A stretch of DNA of 64,000 nt from Holophagales bacterium. Lineage in GTDB: Bacteria > Acidobacteriota > Thermoanaerobaculia > Multivoradales > JAGPDF01. The DNA is taken from NCBI GenBank assembly GCA_016699405.1, contig CP064972.1, positions 2,821,501 through 2,885,500 of the forward strand, given 5' to 3'. The translations under genes were made by a program, and so were the position numbers. Shown here in pieces: positions 1 to 8,303 of the stretch (position 1 is the stretch's first letter; every line of letters starts with the position of its first letter). The notes under the pieces are model-generated. The model worked only from the letters and a program-made list of their open reading frames with translations, was not told where the DNA came from and did no database searches.

Positions 1-138
1 GGGCATGCCGGCGCCATCATCGCCGGCGGCAAGGGGACGGCGAAGGAGAAGATGGAAGCGATGAAGGCCGCCGGCATTCACGTCTGCGAGTCGCCGGGCG
101 ACCTCGGCTCCACGGTCGCCCGCGCCCTCGGGCGGTAG
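1..138 (+). CDS. sucD: Succinyl-CoA synthetase alpha subunit, C-terminal end (partial)
   Basis: Only the last 45 codons are present; the gene begins before the window. The protein end reads GHAGAIIAGGKGTAKEKM and continues with MKAAGIHVCESPGDLGSTV. The GHAGAIIAGGKGTA stretch is the conserved phosphohistidine-loop region of the CoA-binding alpha subunit, which works with SucB to convert succinyl-CoA, ADP or GDP and phosphate into succinate, CoA and ATP or GTP. The family assignment is strong despite truncation. The next gene starts 12 bases after the stop. Confidence 0.93.
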   Translation, partial: GHAGAIIAGGKGTAKEKMEAMKAAGIHVCESPGDLGSTVARALGR

Positions 139-150
139 GCGGGAGTCGCG

Positions 151-822
151 ATGCGACGATTCCCCGGCGGTGGCTGGCTGGCCCTGCTCGGCGGCGGCGA
201 GTTCTCCTTCGGCGAGACCGAGGAGGCCGACGCAGCCTGGCTGGAGAAGACGCCGCCGGGGGTCGTCGGATTCGTTCCGGCGGCCAGCGGCTCGGAAGAG
301 TACCCGCAGCATTTCGCCGAGTACCTCCAGGAGGCCTTCGAGCGCGAGGTCGAGACGCTCCCGCTCTACCGGCCGCGCGACGCGCGTCGTGGGCGCAACG
401 CCGAGCGGGTCGCCGCCTGTGCGGCGGTCTACCTCGGCGGCGGGGTCTCCGATCACCTGATCGACACGCTCGCGGGCAGTCCGGCGCTCGCCGCTCTCGA
501 GGCCAGCCTGAGCGGCGGCGGCGTCGTGGTGGCGATCGCTGCGGCGGCCCAGGCGCTCGGCGCGGCGACCCGGGGGATCGCGGGAGGGCGGACCATTCCC
601 GGTCTCGGCTGGTTGCCGGGGGGGGCGGTCGAGGCGAACTTCGATCCCGACCATGACCGGCGGCTTCGCAGCCTCCTGCAGTCCGGCGGGGTAGAGTGGG
701 CCGTGGGGATTCCGGCCGAGGGGGCCCTGCTGCTCGGTCCGGACGGGGTCTTCGAGACCGTCGGCTCCGTTTTCCTGCTTTCGTCGCCTGACGGTGAGCT
801 CGAGGAGCTCGAGTCGGAGTGA
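151..822 (+). CDS. Peptidase S51-like (peptidase E/cyanophycinase) protein, probably inactive
   Basis: A 223-residue protein with the layout of the S51 family: an N-terminal LLGGGEF strand-turn, a central YLGGGVSDHLIDTL turn where active relatives bind substrate, and a strand that normally carries the serine nucleophile in a G-T/W-S-A-G-A elbow. Here that elbow reads AIAAAAQ at residues 128-134, so the serine position is Ala130. The sequence therefore suggests a pseudo-enzyme or a changed function. The start is ATG with GGGAG just upstream. It follows sucD by 12 bases and may be cotranscribed with it. No signal peptide is seen, so it is probably cytoplasmic. Confidence 0.6.
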   Translation: MRRFPGGGWLALLGGGEFSFGETEEADAAWLEKTPPGVVGFVPAASGSEEYPQHFAEYLQEAFEREVETLPLYRPRDARRGRNAERVAACAAVYLGGGVSDHLIDTLAGSPALAALEASLSGGGVVVAIAAAAQALGAATRGIAGGRTIPGLGWLPGGAVEANFDPDHDRRLRSLLQSGGVEWAVGIPAEGALLLGPDGVFETVGSVFLLSSPDGELEELESE

Positions 823-870
823 CCCTCATCCGGCCTCGCCCGGCGAAGCGTAGAGAGACTGGAGGATCTC

Positions 871-1401
871 GTGAAAATGATCGGAAAACTGTTCAGTCTC
901 GCTACGGTCGGTCTGGCTTTCGCCGGCTCTCTCGCCTTCTCGGCCATTTCCGGAGCCGCCGAGCTCGACCTGGGAGCGTCGCTCCCCGACGTGACCGCCC
1001 CGGACCAGGACGGCAAGGCGATCCAGCTCGCCGAAGCGGCCGGAAAAGGGTTCACCCTCGTCTACTTCTACCCGAAGGCGGACACTCCGGGTTGCACCAA
1101 GCAGGCGTGCAGCCTGCGTGACGCTTACGCGCAGCTCGGCGAGAAGGGGGTCCGCGTCTTCGGCGTATCGACCGACGACGTCGCCGCGCAGAAGGCGTTC
1201 CAACTGAAGTACAAGCTGCCGTTCGAGCTCCTCGCCGATTCCGACAAGAAGGTCACGGCGGCCTTCGGCGTGCCGACCACCGCAGGTTACGCCAAGCGCC
1301 AGGCCTTCCTGTTCAAGGACGGCAAGCTCGTCTGGCGCGATCTCGCCGCATCGACCGAGAAGCAGGCCGCCGACGTGCTCGAGGCGATCAAGACCCTGTG
1401 A
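871..1401 (+). CDS. Exported peroxiredoxin, Bcp/PrxQ type
   Basis: A 176-residue thiol peroxidase of the AhpC/TSA superfamily. An N-terminal hydrophobic stretch (about residues 6-30, ending near SGAA) looks like a signal peptide, so the enzyme probably acts in the periplasm. The catalytic segment TPGCTKQAC contains the peroxidatic cysteine and a resolving cysteine five residues later, the pattern of PrxQ/Bcp enzymes. It should reduce hydroperoxides using thioredoxin-like donors; a DsbD-like protein near 19 kb could supply electrons (inference). The start is GTG at 871 with GGAGG at 861-865; an ATG at 877 is the alternative. A clear hairpin terminator follows. Confidence 0.9.
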   Translation: MKMIGKLFSLATVGLAFAGSLAFSAISGAAELDLGASLPDVTAPDQDGKAIQLAEAAGKGFTLVYFYPKADTPGCTKQACSLRDAYAQLGEKGVRVFGVSTDDVAAQKAFQLKYKLPFELLADSDKKVTAAFGVPTTAGYAKRQAFLFKDGKLVWRDLAASTEKQAADVLEAIKTL

Positions 1402-1428
1402 CCCTCGCGCAGGATCGGCAGGACCCCG

Positions 1429-1463
1429 CGGCCGCCGGTGGTTTCGGCGGCCGTTCGCTTTTT
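1429..1463 (+). terminator. Rho-independent terminator after the peroxiredoxin gene
   Basis: A perfect 9-bp GC stem (arms 1429-1437 and 1445-1453, arm CGGCCGCCG) encloses a 7-base loop and is followed by TTCGCTTTTT. It sits 28 bases after the peroxiredoxin stop codon. Confidence 0.8.
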
Positions 1464-1704
1464 CCGGGCTCGCGCCGGAGGTCCCTGTCGCGCACGGATG
1501 AAGCCGCCGGCTCTCTGCGCTAGGATTCGCCTGCGCCGGCGACCTCCTGCCCGCGATCCCAGTCCAGGCCTTCGCGCCTCCGCCGTACGGCGCCGCCCGT
1601 CTGCGGGTGCGGTGGATCGGATCGCGAGGCCGGGGCGAGGTCGGCCCCGAATCGACATCGTTCCACCTCAACGAGCTCGCTCGAACCGAAAAGGACCTCA
1701 CGCC
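1464..1704 (+). other. Intergenic leader region upstream of ndk
   Basis: Together with the terminator this makes a 303-base stretch without a gene. A TAGGAT element at 1521-1526 matches the TANNNT promoter pattern seen elsewhere in the window and could drive ndk with a long leader. I found no riboswitch-like structure or small ORF that I could defend. The coding frame is open across this region, but it shows no family similarity before the ndk start. Confidence 0.4.
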
Positions 1705-2127
1705 ATGGAAATGACCCTCACCATCATCAAGCCGGATGCCGTCGCGGCGGGCCACACCGGCGCCATCCTGGCTCACCTCGAGAAGGCCGGTTTCACGATC
1801 CGCGGCCTGCGGATGATCCACCTCACCGCCGAGCAGGCGGGCGGTTTCTACGCGGTTCACAAGGAGCGCCCGTTCTACGGCAGCCTCGTCGAGTTCATGA
1901 CCAGTGGGCCGTGTGTCCCGGTGGCGCTCGAGCGCGACAACGCCGTGCTCGGCCTGCGCGAGGTGATGGGCGCGACCGACGTCGCCAAGGCCGCGGCGGG
2001 AACGATCCGCAATCTCTACGGCACGTCGATCGAGCGCAATGCGATTCACGGCAGCGACTCGCTCGAGAACGCGCAGAAGGAGCTCGCCTTCTTCTTCGCG
2101 CAGACCGAGCTGATCGCCGCGCGCTGA
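1705..2127 (+). CDS. ndk: Nucleoside diphosphate kinase
   Basis: A 140-residue cytoplasmic enzyme that moves the gamma-phosphate from ATP to other NDPs through a phosphohistidine. It opens with TLTIIKPDAV, has KERPFYGSLVEFMTSGP in the middle, and has the active-site histidine in NAIHGSDS near residue 117. Length and motif order are normal for the family. The frame is open upstream, but the ATG at 1705 is the start that matches the family N-terminus. A small Cys-containing protein and a uracil-DNA glycosylase follow closely, suggesting a nucleotide and DNA-maintenance operon. Confidence 0.96.
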   Translation: MEMTLTIIKPDAVAAGHTGAILAHLEKAGFTIRGLRMIHLTAEQAGGFYAVHKERPFYGSLVEFMTSGPCVPVALERDNAVLGLREVMGATDVAKAAAGTIRNLYGTSIERNAIHGSDSLENAQKELAFFFAQTELIAAR

Positions 2128-2136
2128 GGAGCGGCA

Positions 2137-2400
2137 ATGACCTTCCGAGTGCCCTCCGCCGCGCCGCAGAGTCGCGTCCCCGCTGATCGGCGTGGGGCGG
2201 TCCTCGGGCGGTTCTGCCACACCTGCGACAGCGTCTACTCGCGGCACGCCTCGCGTCACGCCGGCAAGCCGATGCTCGGCAAGGACCACATCTCGGCCAC
2301 CTGCTCGCACGAAGGGGAGCCGTTCGAAGTGGGGGCTGCCTGGTGGGAAGACGCCGTCGAGGTCCTCCCGCCGCCTCCGCCGGCGCCTGCGGCAAGTTGA
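2137..2400 (+). CDS. Small cysteine-containing protein, possible zinc ribbon
   Basis: An 87-residue protein of unknown function. It contains FCHTCDS (CxxC) and a later ATCSHEGE, so three cysteines and several histidines could bind a metal. The C-terminus is a proline-rich tail (PPPPPAPAAS). GAGGAG lies five bases before the ATG. It starts 9 bases after ndk, and its TGA overlaps the proposed TTG start of the uracil-DNA glycosylase, so the three genes look like one operon. I do not recognise a named family. Confidence 0.6.
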   Translation: MTFRVPSAAPQSRVPADRRGAVLGRFCHTCDSVYSRHASRHAGKPMLGKDHISATCSHEGEPFEVGAAWWEDAVEVLPPPPPAPAAS

Positions 2401-3044
2401 GGCCCGCGGAGCTCCTCGCCGAGCTCGAGACCCACGCCGAGACGCTGCGAGCGTGTCGGCTCTGCCCGGAGGTGGCCGGTCGACCGGTCGTCGCCGTGCC
2501 GCCTCGACCGGCGCCGCTCCTCCTTCTCGGTCAGGCTCCGGGCCCCCGGGAGGAGGGGCGCGGGCGCCTCTTCGCGCACACGGCCGGGCAGCGGCTCTTC
2601 ACCTGGTTCGGGCGCATCGGCTTGAGCGAGGAGCGCTTCCGGGAACGAGCCTGGATGGCGGCGACCTTGCGCTGTTTCCCCGGGCGCGTTCCGGGCGGTG
2701 ACCGCGTACCCGGCGAGCACGAGATCGCCCGCTGCCGACCCCACCTCGATCGCGAGCTCGCCCTGATCAGGCCTCGCACCGTCCTGGCGGTCGGCAAGCT
2801 CGCCATCGAGCAGTTCGTCCCTGCCGCACCGCTCGCCGACCTCGTGGGCCAGCGCTTCTCCCTCTCCCGGTCCGGGATTCGCTTCGAGCTGATCCCCCTG
2901 CCACATCCGAGCGGTCGCAGCACCTGGCTGGCGCGACCGGCGCACGCCGAGCTGCTGGACCAGGCGCTCGCGCACCTGCGCGAAAGCCCGGGATTCCGTG
3001 CGGCGTTCCCGGACCTCGGCAGCTCACCCGCGCGTTCTTCCTGA
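2397..3044 (+). CDS. Uracil-DNA glycosylase, Fe-S (family 4/5-like)
   Basis: About 215 residues. It should excise uracil from DNA and so start base-excision repair. Diagnostic features are CRLC near the N-terminus, the LLLGQAPGPREEGRG active-site loop, an internal LRC...ARC pair that would complete four [4Fe-4S] ligands, and the HPSGRSTW motif near the C-terminus. I prefer the TTG start at 2397, which overlaps the upstream stop as TTGA; a GTG at 2343 would give a longer product overlapping the previous gene by about 55 bases. The family call is firm, the exact subfamily less so. Confidence 0.85.
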   Translation: MRPAELLAELETHAETLRACRLCPEVAGRPVVAVPPRPAPLLLLGQAPGPREEGRGRLFAHTAGQRLFTWFGRIGLSEERFRERAWMAATLRCFPGRVPGGDRVPGEHEIARCRPHLDRELALIRPRTVLAVGKLAIEQFVPAAPLADLVGQRFSLSRSGIRFELIPLPHPSGRSTWLARPAHAELLDQALAHLRESPGFRAAFPDLGSSPARSS

Positions 3045-3206
3045 AATGCCCTTCGCAAAGGCCGGACGCTCAGTGTTCCGTGGCCTCGGCGCGGCAGCCG
3101 CTTCGACGAGCCGCGGCTCGTGTGCCGCTCCGAGGTGAGGTTCGAAGCGTGGTGGGCGTCGAGCGGTCACGGTGCGGGTTGGCGCCGAACGGGGCGTTTC
3201 GAACGA

Positions 3207-3836
3207 CTACCCGCCTGACCTGTTGCGCAGGTAGTGACGGCTCGCCTTGGCGCGGTTCCCACAGCTCTCCATCGAGCACCAGCGGCGGGACCGGCCGCGG
3301 CTCCGGTCGAGGAACAGCCACGTACACGAAGTGCCGGCGCACTCGCGGACGCGCGCGAGGTCCGTCGAGGTCATCAGCGCAGCGGCCGATCGGGAGATCG
3401 GCCAGAGCGGTGCCCGCAGGGACACCTCGCTGTCCTCCCAGCTCCAGACGAATGCAGGCGCTGCCTCGACGAGTCGCAGATGGAGATGGGCGTCCCGCAG
3501 GGCGCTGTCGAGCCTGGAGAGGTCGCTGGCCTCGATCGGCCGGCTGACCGCGCGTGCAGAGAGGATCCGGAAGAGGCTCTCGCGAATTCCCCTTGCCTCT
3601 TCCAGTGCTGCAACTGCCTCCTCGGATCGGGTTTCGGCGACCCGGGCGAGTCGTTCGAGCAGCGGTCGATCGAGAGCTCCCGCCTGCCTGGAGAAGGCCA
3701 GAAGGTCGCCATAGCTCCCCAGGTGGTCGGTCGTCGGATTCCCCCGGTTGCTCCAGGTGTTGGCGAAATCGAGACACAGGGCCCCTCCGGAGAGCTCGAA
3801 AGGACCAGGCGAATTCGTTGGGAAGCCGGGGATCAC
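3207..3836 (-). CDS. CGNR zinc-finger transcriptional regulator (ABATE domain)
   Basis: A 209-residue protein. The N-terminal half (GGALCLDFANTWSNR onward) matches the ABATE stress-sensing domain. The C-terminal 45 residues carry the treble-clef zinc finger: CAGTSCTWLFLDRSR, then WCSMESCGNRAKASRHY, which includes the name-giving CGNR. Such proteins are DNA-binding regulators. It starts at GTG with a nearby GAGG and is transcribed away from the DinB-like gene at 3923. The shared intergenic region carries several GGTTAG/CTAACC copies that could be its operator (inference). Confidence 0.88.
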   Translation of the reverse strand: MIPGFPTNSPGPFELSGGALCLDFANTWSNRGNPTTDHLGSYGDLLAFSRQAGALDRPLLERLARVAETRSEEAVAALEEARGIRESLFRILSARAVSRPIEASDLSRLDSALRDAHLHLRLVEAAPAFVWSWEDSEVSLRAPLWPISRSAAALMTSTDLARVRECAGTSCTWLFLDRSRGRSRRWCSMESCGNRAKASRHYLRNRSGG

Positions 3837-3845
3837 GACCTCATC

Positions 3846-3920
3846 TTAACCCGTTCGAAGGGCTTGACAGGTTAGTGAGGCGGGGCTAATCTAACCGTAC
3901 AGATAATTCATGGAGGTTAG
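3846..3920. promoter_or_regulatory. Divergent control region with GGTTAG/CTAACC repeats
   Basis: Between the CGNR regulator and the DinB-like gene lie TTAACC (3846-3851), GGTTAG (3870-3875), CTAACC (3891-3896) and GGTTAG (3915-3920). The middle two form an inverted repeat with a 15-base spacer. A TTGACA (3864-3869) with a 17-base spacer to TAATCT (3887-3892) overlaps this inverted repeat and would be a promoter for the rightward genes. A regulator bound here would cover that promoter. The role is inferred from position and symmetry. Confidence 0.55.
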
Positions 3921-3922
3921 AA

Positions 3923-4417
3923 ATGGAGGAAGCTCGGAACCCTGAATGCCGCTACCTGGCCGACCAGCTCGAGCGCTCCTTCCGGGGCGGCGCATGGCAT
4001 GGGCCGGCGCTCGTCGAGGCCATCGACGCACTTGACGGGGCGAGCTCCGGCCAGCGTCCGCTCGGCTCGGCTCACACCATCGCCGAGGTGATCGGCCATG
4101 TTGGCTTCTGGATCGAAGGCGCCCGGCGACGCTTGGCTGGAGAGAAGGCCGCGGCCCTCGATCCGGCAGAGGACTGGCCGCATCCCGCGGGGAAGACCGA
4201 CGAGGACTGGAACGGAGCGGTGGCTGCTCTCGAGGCGGCGCATCGGGGATTGGTGGCTGCCGTCTCGGCGCTCGACGACGAGCGGCTCGACGATGCCGTC
4301 GCCGGCAGCGATCCGACGGTCCGCGGGTTGCTCTTCGGGCTGTTGCAGCACAACGCCTATCACGCGGGGCAGATCGTCCTGCTGCGTAAGGCGCTCGAGG
4401 AAGGGAGACAACCGTGA
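3923..4417 (+). CDS. DinB/YfiT-like four-helix metal-binding protein
   Basis: A 164-residue helical protein of the DinB superfamily, which includes metal-dependent thiol transferases and stress-induced proteins. Likely metal-ligand histidines are in HTIAEVIGHV (about residue 59) and in the C-terminal HNAYHAGQIVLLRKAL. The ATG at 3923 has TGGAGG six bases upstream. Its stop overlaps the next start as GTGA, so it should be translationally coupled to the zinc-finger phosphatase. It faces the CGNR regulator and is probably controlled by it. Substrate unknown. Confidence 0.82.
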   Translation: MEEARNPECRYLADQLERSFRGGAWHGPALVEAIDALDGASSGQRPLGSAHTIAEVIGHVGFWIEGARRRLAGEKAAALDPAEDWPHPAGKTDEDWNGAVAALEAAHRGLVAAVSALDDERLDDAVAGSDPTVRGLLFGLLQHNAYHAGQIVLLRKALEEGRQP

Positions 4418-5391
4418 CCGCGGGTGCGATGCGTGCGCGGGACCGCTTGCTGGCCCGACGGACCGAGCTTGCCGAGTTGGCGGAACACCGCGAGGAGGAG
4501 CGCCTGGTGGAACTGATGCGCCGCGTCGATTCGGCGTTGGGCGCCATCGAGAGCGGAACCTGGGGGATCTGTGCGGTCTGCCGTGCGCCGATCGCGGCCG
4601 ATCGACTGGCCGCCGATCCATTGGTGACCGTCTGCCTCGAGTGCCTGCCCGAAGCGGGCCGGCGGGAGCTCGAACGCGACCTCGAGAGCGCAGCGCGCGT
4701 CCAACGCGCCCTGTTGCCCGAAACCCAGGTGCGACACAGCGGCTGGGAGATCGCGTTCCTCTGGGAGCCGCTCGGAGCAGTTTCCGGGGACCATGTCGAC
4801 ATTCTCCTGCCGCGCCATGGAGAAGAGTCGCTGCATCTGCTGCTCGGTGACGTGGCCGGCAAGGGTGTGGCTGCCTCGCTGCTTCAATCGCACCTGCATG
4901 CGCTCTTCCGCGCTCTCGGTCCGAACGAGATGCCGCTCGTCGAGCTCGTCGGTCGCGCCAATCGGCTGTTCTCCGAGGCGACCGCGGCGGCCAGCTACGC
5001 GACGCTGGCGGCGCTTCGTCTGCATCCGGACGGGAGGGCCGAGCTCGCCAATGCGGGACATCCTCGGCCGCTCTTCGCCGATGCCCGGGGCGTGCGCCCG
5101 GTCGAAGGCGCAGGTCTCCCTCTCGGACTCTTCGGCGAGGCGACGTACTCGCGCCGCGAGCTCCGTCTTTCGCCCGGTGAGACGTTGCTCTTCTTCACCG
5201 ACGGCTGGATCGAAGCGGAGCGCGCGGGAGAGGAGTACGGCATCGGCCGGGCAGCGGCGGCGCTTCGGCGTGCGGCGGATCGACCCCTGCCCGAGCTCCT
5301 TGCCGCTTGTCGGAGCGACGTCGAACAGTTCCTTGCCGGCTCGCGACGCGGCGACGATCTCACTCTGGTAGCGGTGCGACGGATCGGTTGA
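4414..5391 (+). CDS. DksA-type zinc finger fused to SpoIIE/PP2C phosphatase
   Basis: A 325-residue fusion. Residues about 10-80 resemble the C-terminal part of DksA/TraR: a helical segment followed by GTWGICAVCRAPI and VCLEC, giving four zinc cysteines (C53, C56, C74, C77). From about residue 85 it is a SpoIIE-type PPM phosphatase: ARVQRALLP linker, LLLGDVAGKGVAASL metal-binding loop, NAGHPRPLF, FFTDGWIEA and the final DDLTLVAV. Such phosphatases usually act on serine-phosphorylated anti-sigma antagonists. The DksA-like region replaces the usual sensor domain. GTG start coupled to the DinB-like gene. Confidence 0.87.
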   Translation: MTAGAMRARDRLLARRTELAELAEHREEERLVELMRRVDSALGAIESGTWGICAVCRAPIAADRLAADPLVTVCLECLPEAGRRELERDLESAARVQRALLPETQVRHSGWEIAFLWEPLGAVSGDHVDILLPRHGEESLHLLLGDVAGKGVAASLLQSHLHALFRALGPNEMPLVELVGRANRLFSEATAAASYATLAALRLHPDGRAELANAGHPRPLFADARGVRPVEGAGLPLGLFGEATYSRRELRLSPGETLLFFTDGWIEAERAGEEYGIGRAAAALRRAADRPLPELLAACRSDVEQFLAGSRRGDDLTLVAVRRIG

Positions 5392-5471
5392 GTCGTACCG
5401 GTCGAGTCGTTCCGGCGCGCAGCGCTCGACAGATCCGTGCCACTCGGAAGACAATCTCGCCGGAGGTCGCC

Positions 5472-6629
5472 ATGGGTGAGCGGATGAGCGGTGAGGAGTT
5501 GGTGGCTTTGGTGCGGCGAGTCTTCCGGCCGCGACCGGAGGAGACGGGGCTCGCCATCCTCGTCGATCTCCCCGACGCAACCGTGCCGGACCATCCGGCC
5601 TGGGCGGCGCGCCGGGCGATCGCCGCCGAGTGGGCGGCCGAGCTCGGTGCTCAACGCGAGGCGCTCGGCCTGCGGACCGATTTGATCGTGTACGGCAACG
5701 TCCACACGAACAACGGCGATCTTCCCGCAGGTGCCTGGATCGTCGACAGCGGTTCGCTCCCCGACGACGCCTCGGCTCTCGACCCCGCAGGCCGGCGATC
5801 GTTCCCCGAGATCTATGCCCAGTGCTCGATCCTGATCGCCGTCACCGAGTTCTCCGCGACCGCGCCGCTCAAGGTCGCGGCGCGCAGCTTCCCGATCCGC
5901 GCGGCGACGATGCCCGGCTTCTCGGCCGAGATGATCCCGGCCCTGCGTCTCGACTACGGCGAGGTCAATCGTCGCGTCGATCGGCTGAAGTCGCTGCTCG
6001 ATCGTGCGCGCGGGGCCGACCTTCGCTTTCGCCATCCCGGTGGCGAGGCGGTGCTCCACCTCGACCTGCGTTTCCGTTCGGCGCACGCCTCCGGCGGAAT
6101 GCTCCCCGAGCCGGGCGTGGCGGGGAATCTGCCGTCGGGAGAGGCTTACATCGTTCCCTACGAGGGAGAGCGGGAAGGCGAGCCGAGCCGGAGCCACGGG
6201 TGGCTGCCGGTGCAGTTCGGGGAAGAGGTCGTGCTCTACCGGATCGAGGCCAACCGCGCGGTTGCCGTCGCTCCCGGCGGCGCGGTGGCGGACGACGAGG
6301 CCCGACGGCTCGAGCGTGAGCCGGCCTACGGCAATCTCGCCGAGCTCGGCCTCGGGGTGCTCGCCGCCTTCGGCGTGCGACCGATCGGCGAGCTCCTGCT
6401 CGACGAGAAGCTCGGATTGCACATCGCTTTCGGTCGCAGCGATCACTTCGGGGGGCAGGTGGCGCCGCGCCATTTCAGTGGACCCGAGGCGGTCGTGCAC
6501 ATCGACCGGGTCTACGTGCGGGAGTGCCAGCCCCGGGTCGCGGTGGCGAGCGCCGACCTGCTCCTCGAGAGCGGGGAGCGCCTCGCGCTGATGCGCGAGG
6601 GCGAGTACGTGCCCGAGCTCTTCGCCTGA
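5472..6629 (+). CDS. M29 family metallo-aminopeptidase
   Basis: A 385-residue protein of the thermophilic aminopeptidase (AmpS/AmpT) family, which removes N-terminal residues using a two-metal centre. Family landmarks are NLPSGEAYIVP (metal-ligand Glu), GNLAELGLGV (Glu), GLHIAFGRSDHFGG (His) and VHIDRVYV (His/Asp) near the C-terminus. There is no signal peptide, so it is cytoplasmic. The frame is open upstream, but ATG 5472 has GGAGG at 5462-5466. It converges on phosphoglucose isomerase with only about 10 bases between stops. Confidence 0.84.
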   Translation: MGERMSGEELVALVRRVFRPRPEETGLAILVDLPDATVPDHPAWAARRAIAAEWAAELGAQREALGLRTDLIVYGNVHTNNGDLPAGAWIVDSGSLPDDASALDPAGRRSFPEIYAQCSILIAVTEFSATAPLKVAARSFPIRAATMPGFSAEMIPALRLDYGEVNRRVDRLKSLLDRARGADLRFRHPGGEAVLHLDLRFRSAHASGGMLPEPGVAGNLPSGEAYIVPYEGEREGEPSRSHGWLPVQFGEEVVLYRIEANRAVAVAPGGAVADDEARRLEREPAYGNLAELGLGVLAAFGVRPIGELLLDEKLGLHIAFGRSDHFGGQVAPRHFSGPEAVVHIDRVYVRECQPRVAVASADLLLESGERLALMREGEYVPELFA

Positions 6630-6639
6630 GCGGCGAGGA

Positions 6640-8244
6640 TCAGTCGAGCGACTGGTGGATCGCCGCCAGCCGGTAGGCGACGTCGTCGCCGAGCTCGAGC
6701 CGCACGCAACGCCGGCCTTGCCCCTGGAGCGCCAGCAGGTCGCCGTCGGCCTGAGCGCGCGCCAGAGTGGCGAAGCCGAACGGCTCGCCGGGGATCTCGA
6801 GGTCGTCTCCCAGCCCGACGATCTGCACGAAGAGGCCTCCGTCCGGCCCGCCCTTGTGCATCTGTCCGGTCGAATGGAGGTAGCGCGGACCGAAGCCGAG
6901 AGTCGTCGGCACGCCGAGCTCGCGGCCGATCCGCCAGCGGATCTCCTGGAGGAGCGCGGTGTCGCTGTCGGTTTCGTCGGTGTAGACGAGCAGGGCAACG
7001 TAGGTCGGGGCCGGCGAGGCGAGCAGCATCGCCCGCAGGTCGTCGGGGGCGGTGACTCCCGGCAGTGCGCCGGCGGTGCGGAAGGTGTCGAGGAGCTTCC
7101 GCGTCTCGCGTTTGGTCTCCTCGACGTTCGGCTGATCGAACGGATGGACGCCGAGCAGGTGTCCGGCGACCGCCGTCGCGTACTCCCAACGGAAGAACTC
7201 GGCGCCGAGCGCTTCGGGCGCGGGCAGAGCGATCTCGATCACCGGCCGGCCGTCGTTGGCGAGCGCCGCGGCGAGGCGGTCGAGCTCGAGCTCGCGTTCC
7301 CCGGCGAGGCGGAGGCGCACGAAGACGCGGTCGTCGGGATAGCTGTCGGCATCGCGCAGCGGTTCGCCGCAGATCGGGACGACGCCCACCCCCTCCTTGC
7401 CCAGGCTCTCGGCGACCAGCTGCTCGGCCCAGAGGCCGAACGGCGCGAGCCGGGCGTCGGCGAGGAGCGTGAGGAACGGCCTGCCGGTCTGGGCTCCGGC
7501 GGCCATCGCGACTCCCAGCGCGGCTCCCGGGTTCTTCTCGGCGGCAAGCTCCGGACCGCAGGCGACGGCCATCGCTCCCGCCCGGGCGAGCAGCTGTCGC
7601 AGGTCGAGTCCGAGCAGTGCGGCGGGAACCAGACCGAACAGGGAGAGGACGCTGAACCGCCCGCCGACGTCGGGTGGGTTGAGAAAGAGGTGGCGGAAAC
7701 CCCGTTCACCCGCCAGCGTGGCGAGCGACGAGCCGGGGTCGGTGATGGCGAGGAAGCGCTGGCCGGCCTCGCGCGGCCCTACCGCCGCGAACGTCTCGGC
7801 CCAGAAGTAGCGAAACAGCGACGAGACCTCCGCCGTGCCGCCGGACTTGCTGGAGATCAGGAAGAGCGATCGTGCCGGGTCGATCATGCTGCGGACGCGA
7901 CGGACCCAGTCGGGCACCGTGCTGTCGACGACGAAGAGACGGGGGAATCCCGGGCCACGTCCGGCCACGGCGCGCAGGACCTCGGCGCCGAGGCTCGATC
8001 CGCCCATGCCGCAGAGCACGACGTCCTGGACGTTCTCGTCGCGTGTCTCCCGCGCCACCTCGTCGAGCTCGGGCAGGTGGTCGCGCATCGTCTGCGGCAG
8101 ATCGAGCCAGCCGAGGCGGTTGGCGATCTCGGTCGGATCCTCTCTCCAGACGGTGTGGTCGCGGTCCCAGAGGCGCGAAAGGACGCGGTCGCGATCGAGT
8201 GCAGCGAGCGCGGCGGCAGAGGCGGCGGCAAACGGCTGGGACAT
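6640..8244 (-). CDS. pgi: Glucose-6-phosphate isomerase
   Basis: A 534-residue enzyme that interconverts glucose 6-phosphate and fructose 6-phosphate. It has the SIS-type motif GMGGSSLGAEVL, SSKSGGTAEV in the phosphate-binding loop, and HSTGQMHKGGPDGGLF near the C-terminus. The sequence type resembles the isomerase half of bifunctional transaldolase/isomerase proteins, but here it stands alone with no transaldolase domain. GGAGGA lies just upstream of the ATG. A TAGAAT element on the minus strand at 8283-8288 is a candidate -10. Confidence 0.92.
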   Translation of the reverse strand: MSQPFAAASAAALAALDRDRVLSRLWDRDHTVWREDPTEIANRLGWLDLPQTMRDHLPELDEVARETRDENVQDVVLCGMGGSSLGAEVLRAVAGRGPGFPRLFVVDSTVPDWVRRVRSMIDPARSLFLISSKSGGTAEVSSLFRYFWAETFAAVGPREAGQRFLAITDPGSSLATLAGERGFRHLFLNPPDVGGRFSVLSLFGLVPAALLGLDLRQLLARAGAMAVACGPELAAEKNPGAALGVAMAAGAQTGRPFLTLLADARLAPFGLWAEQLVAESLGKEGVGVVPICGEPLRDADSYPDDRVFVRLRLAGERELELDRLAAALANDGRPVIEIALPAPEALGAEFFRWEYATAVAGHLLGVHPFDQPNVEETKRETRKLLDTFRTAGALPGVTAPDDLRAMLLASPAPTYVALLVYTDETDSDTALLQEIRWRIGRELGVPTTLGFGPRYLHSTGQMHKGGPDGGLFVQIVGLGDDLEIPGEPFGFATLARAQADGDLLALQGQGRRCVRLELGDDVAYRLAAIHQSLD

Positions 8245-8303
8245 GGATTCCTCCCGGGGGAACCTTCGACGACGACCAGCGTATTCTAAGCGGGAGAGAC
8301 CCC

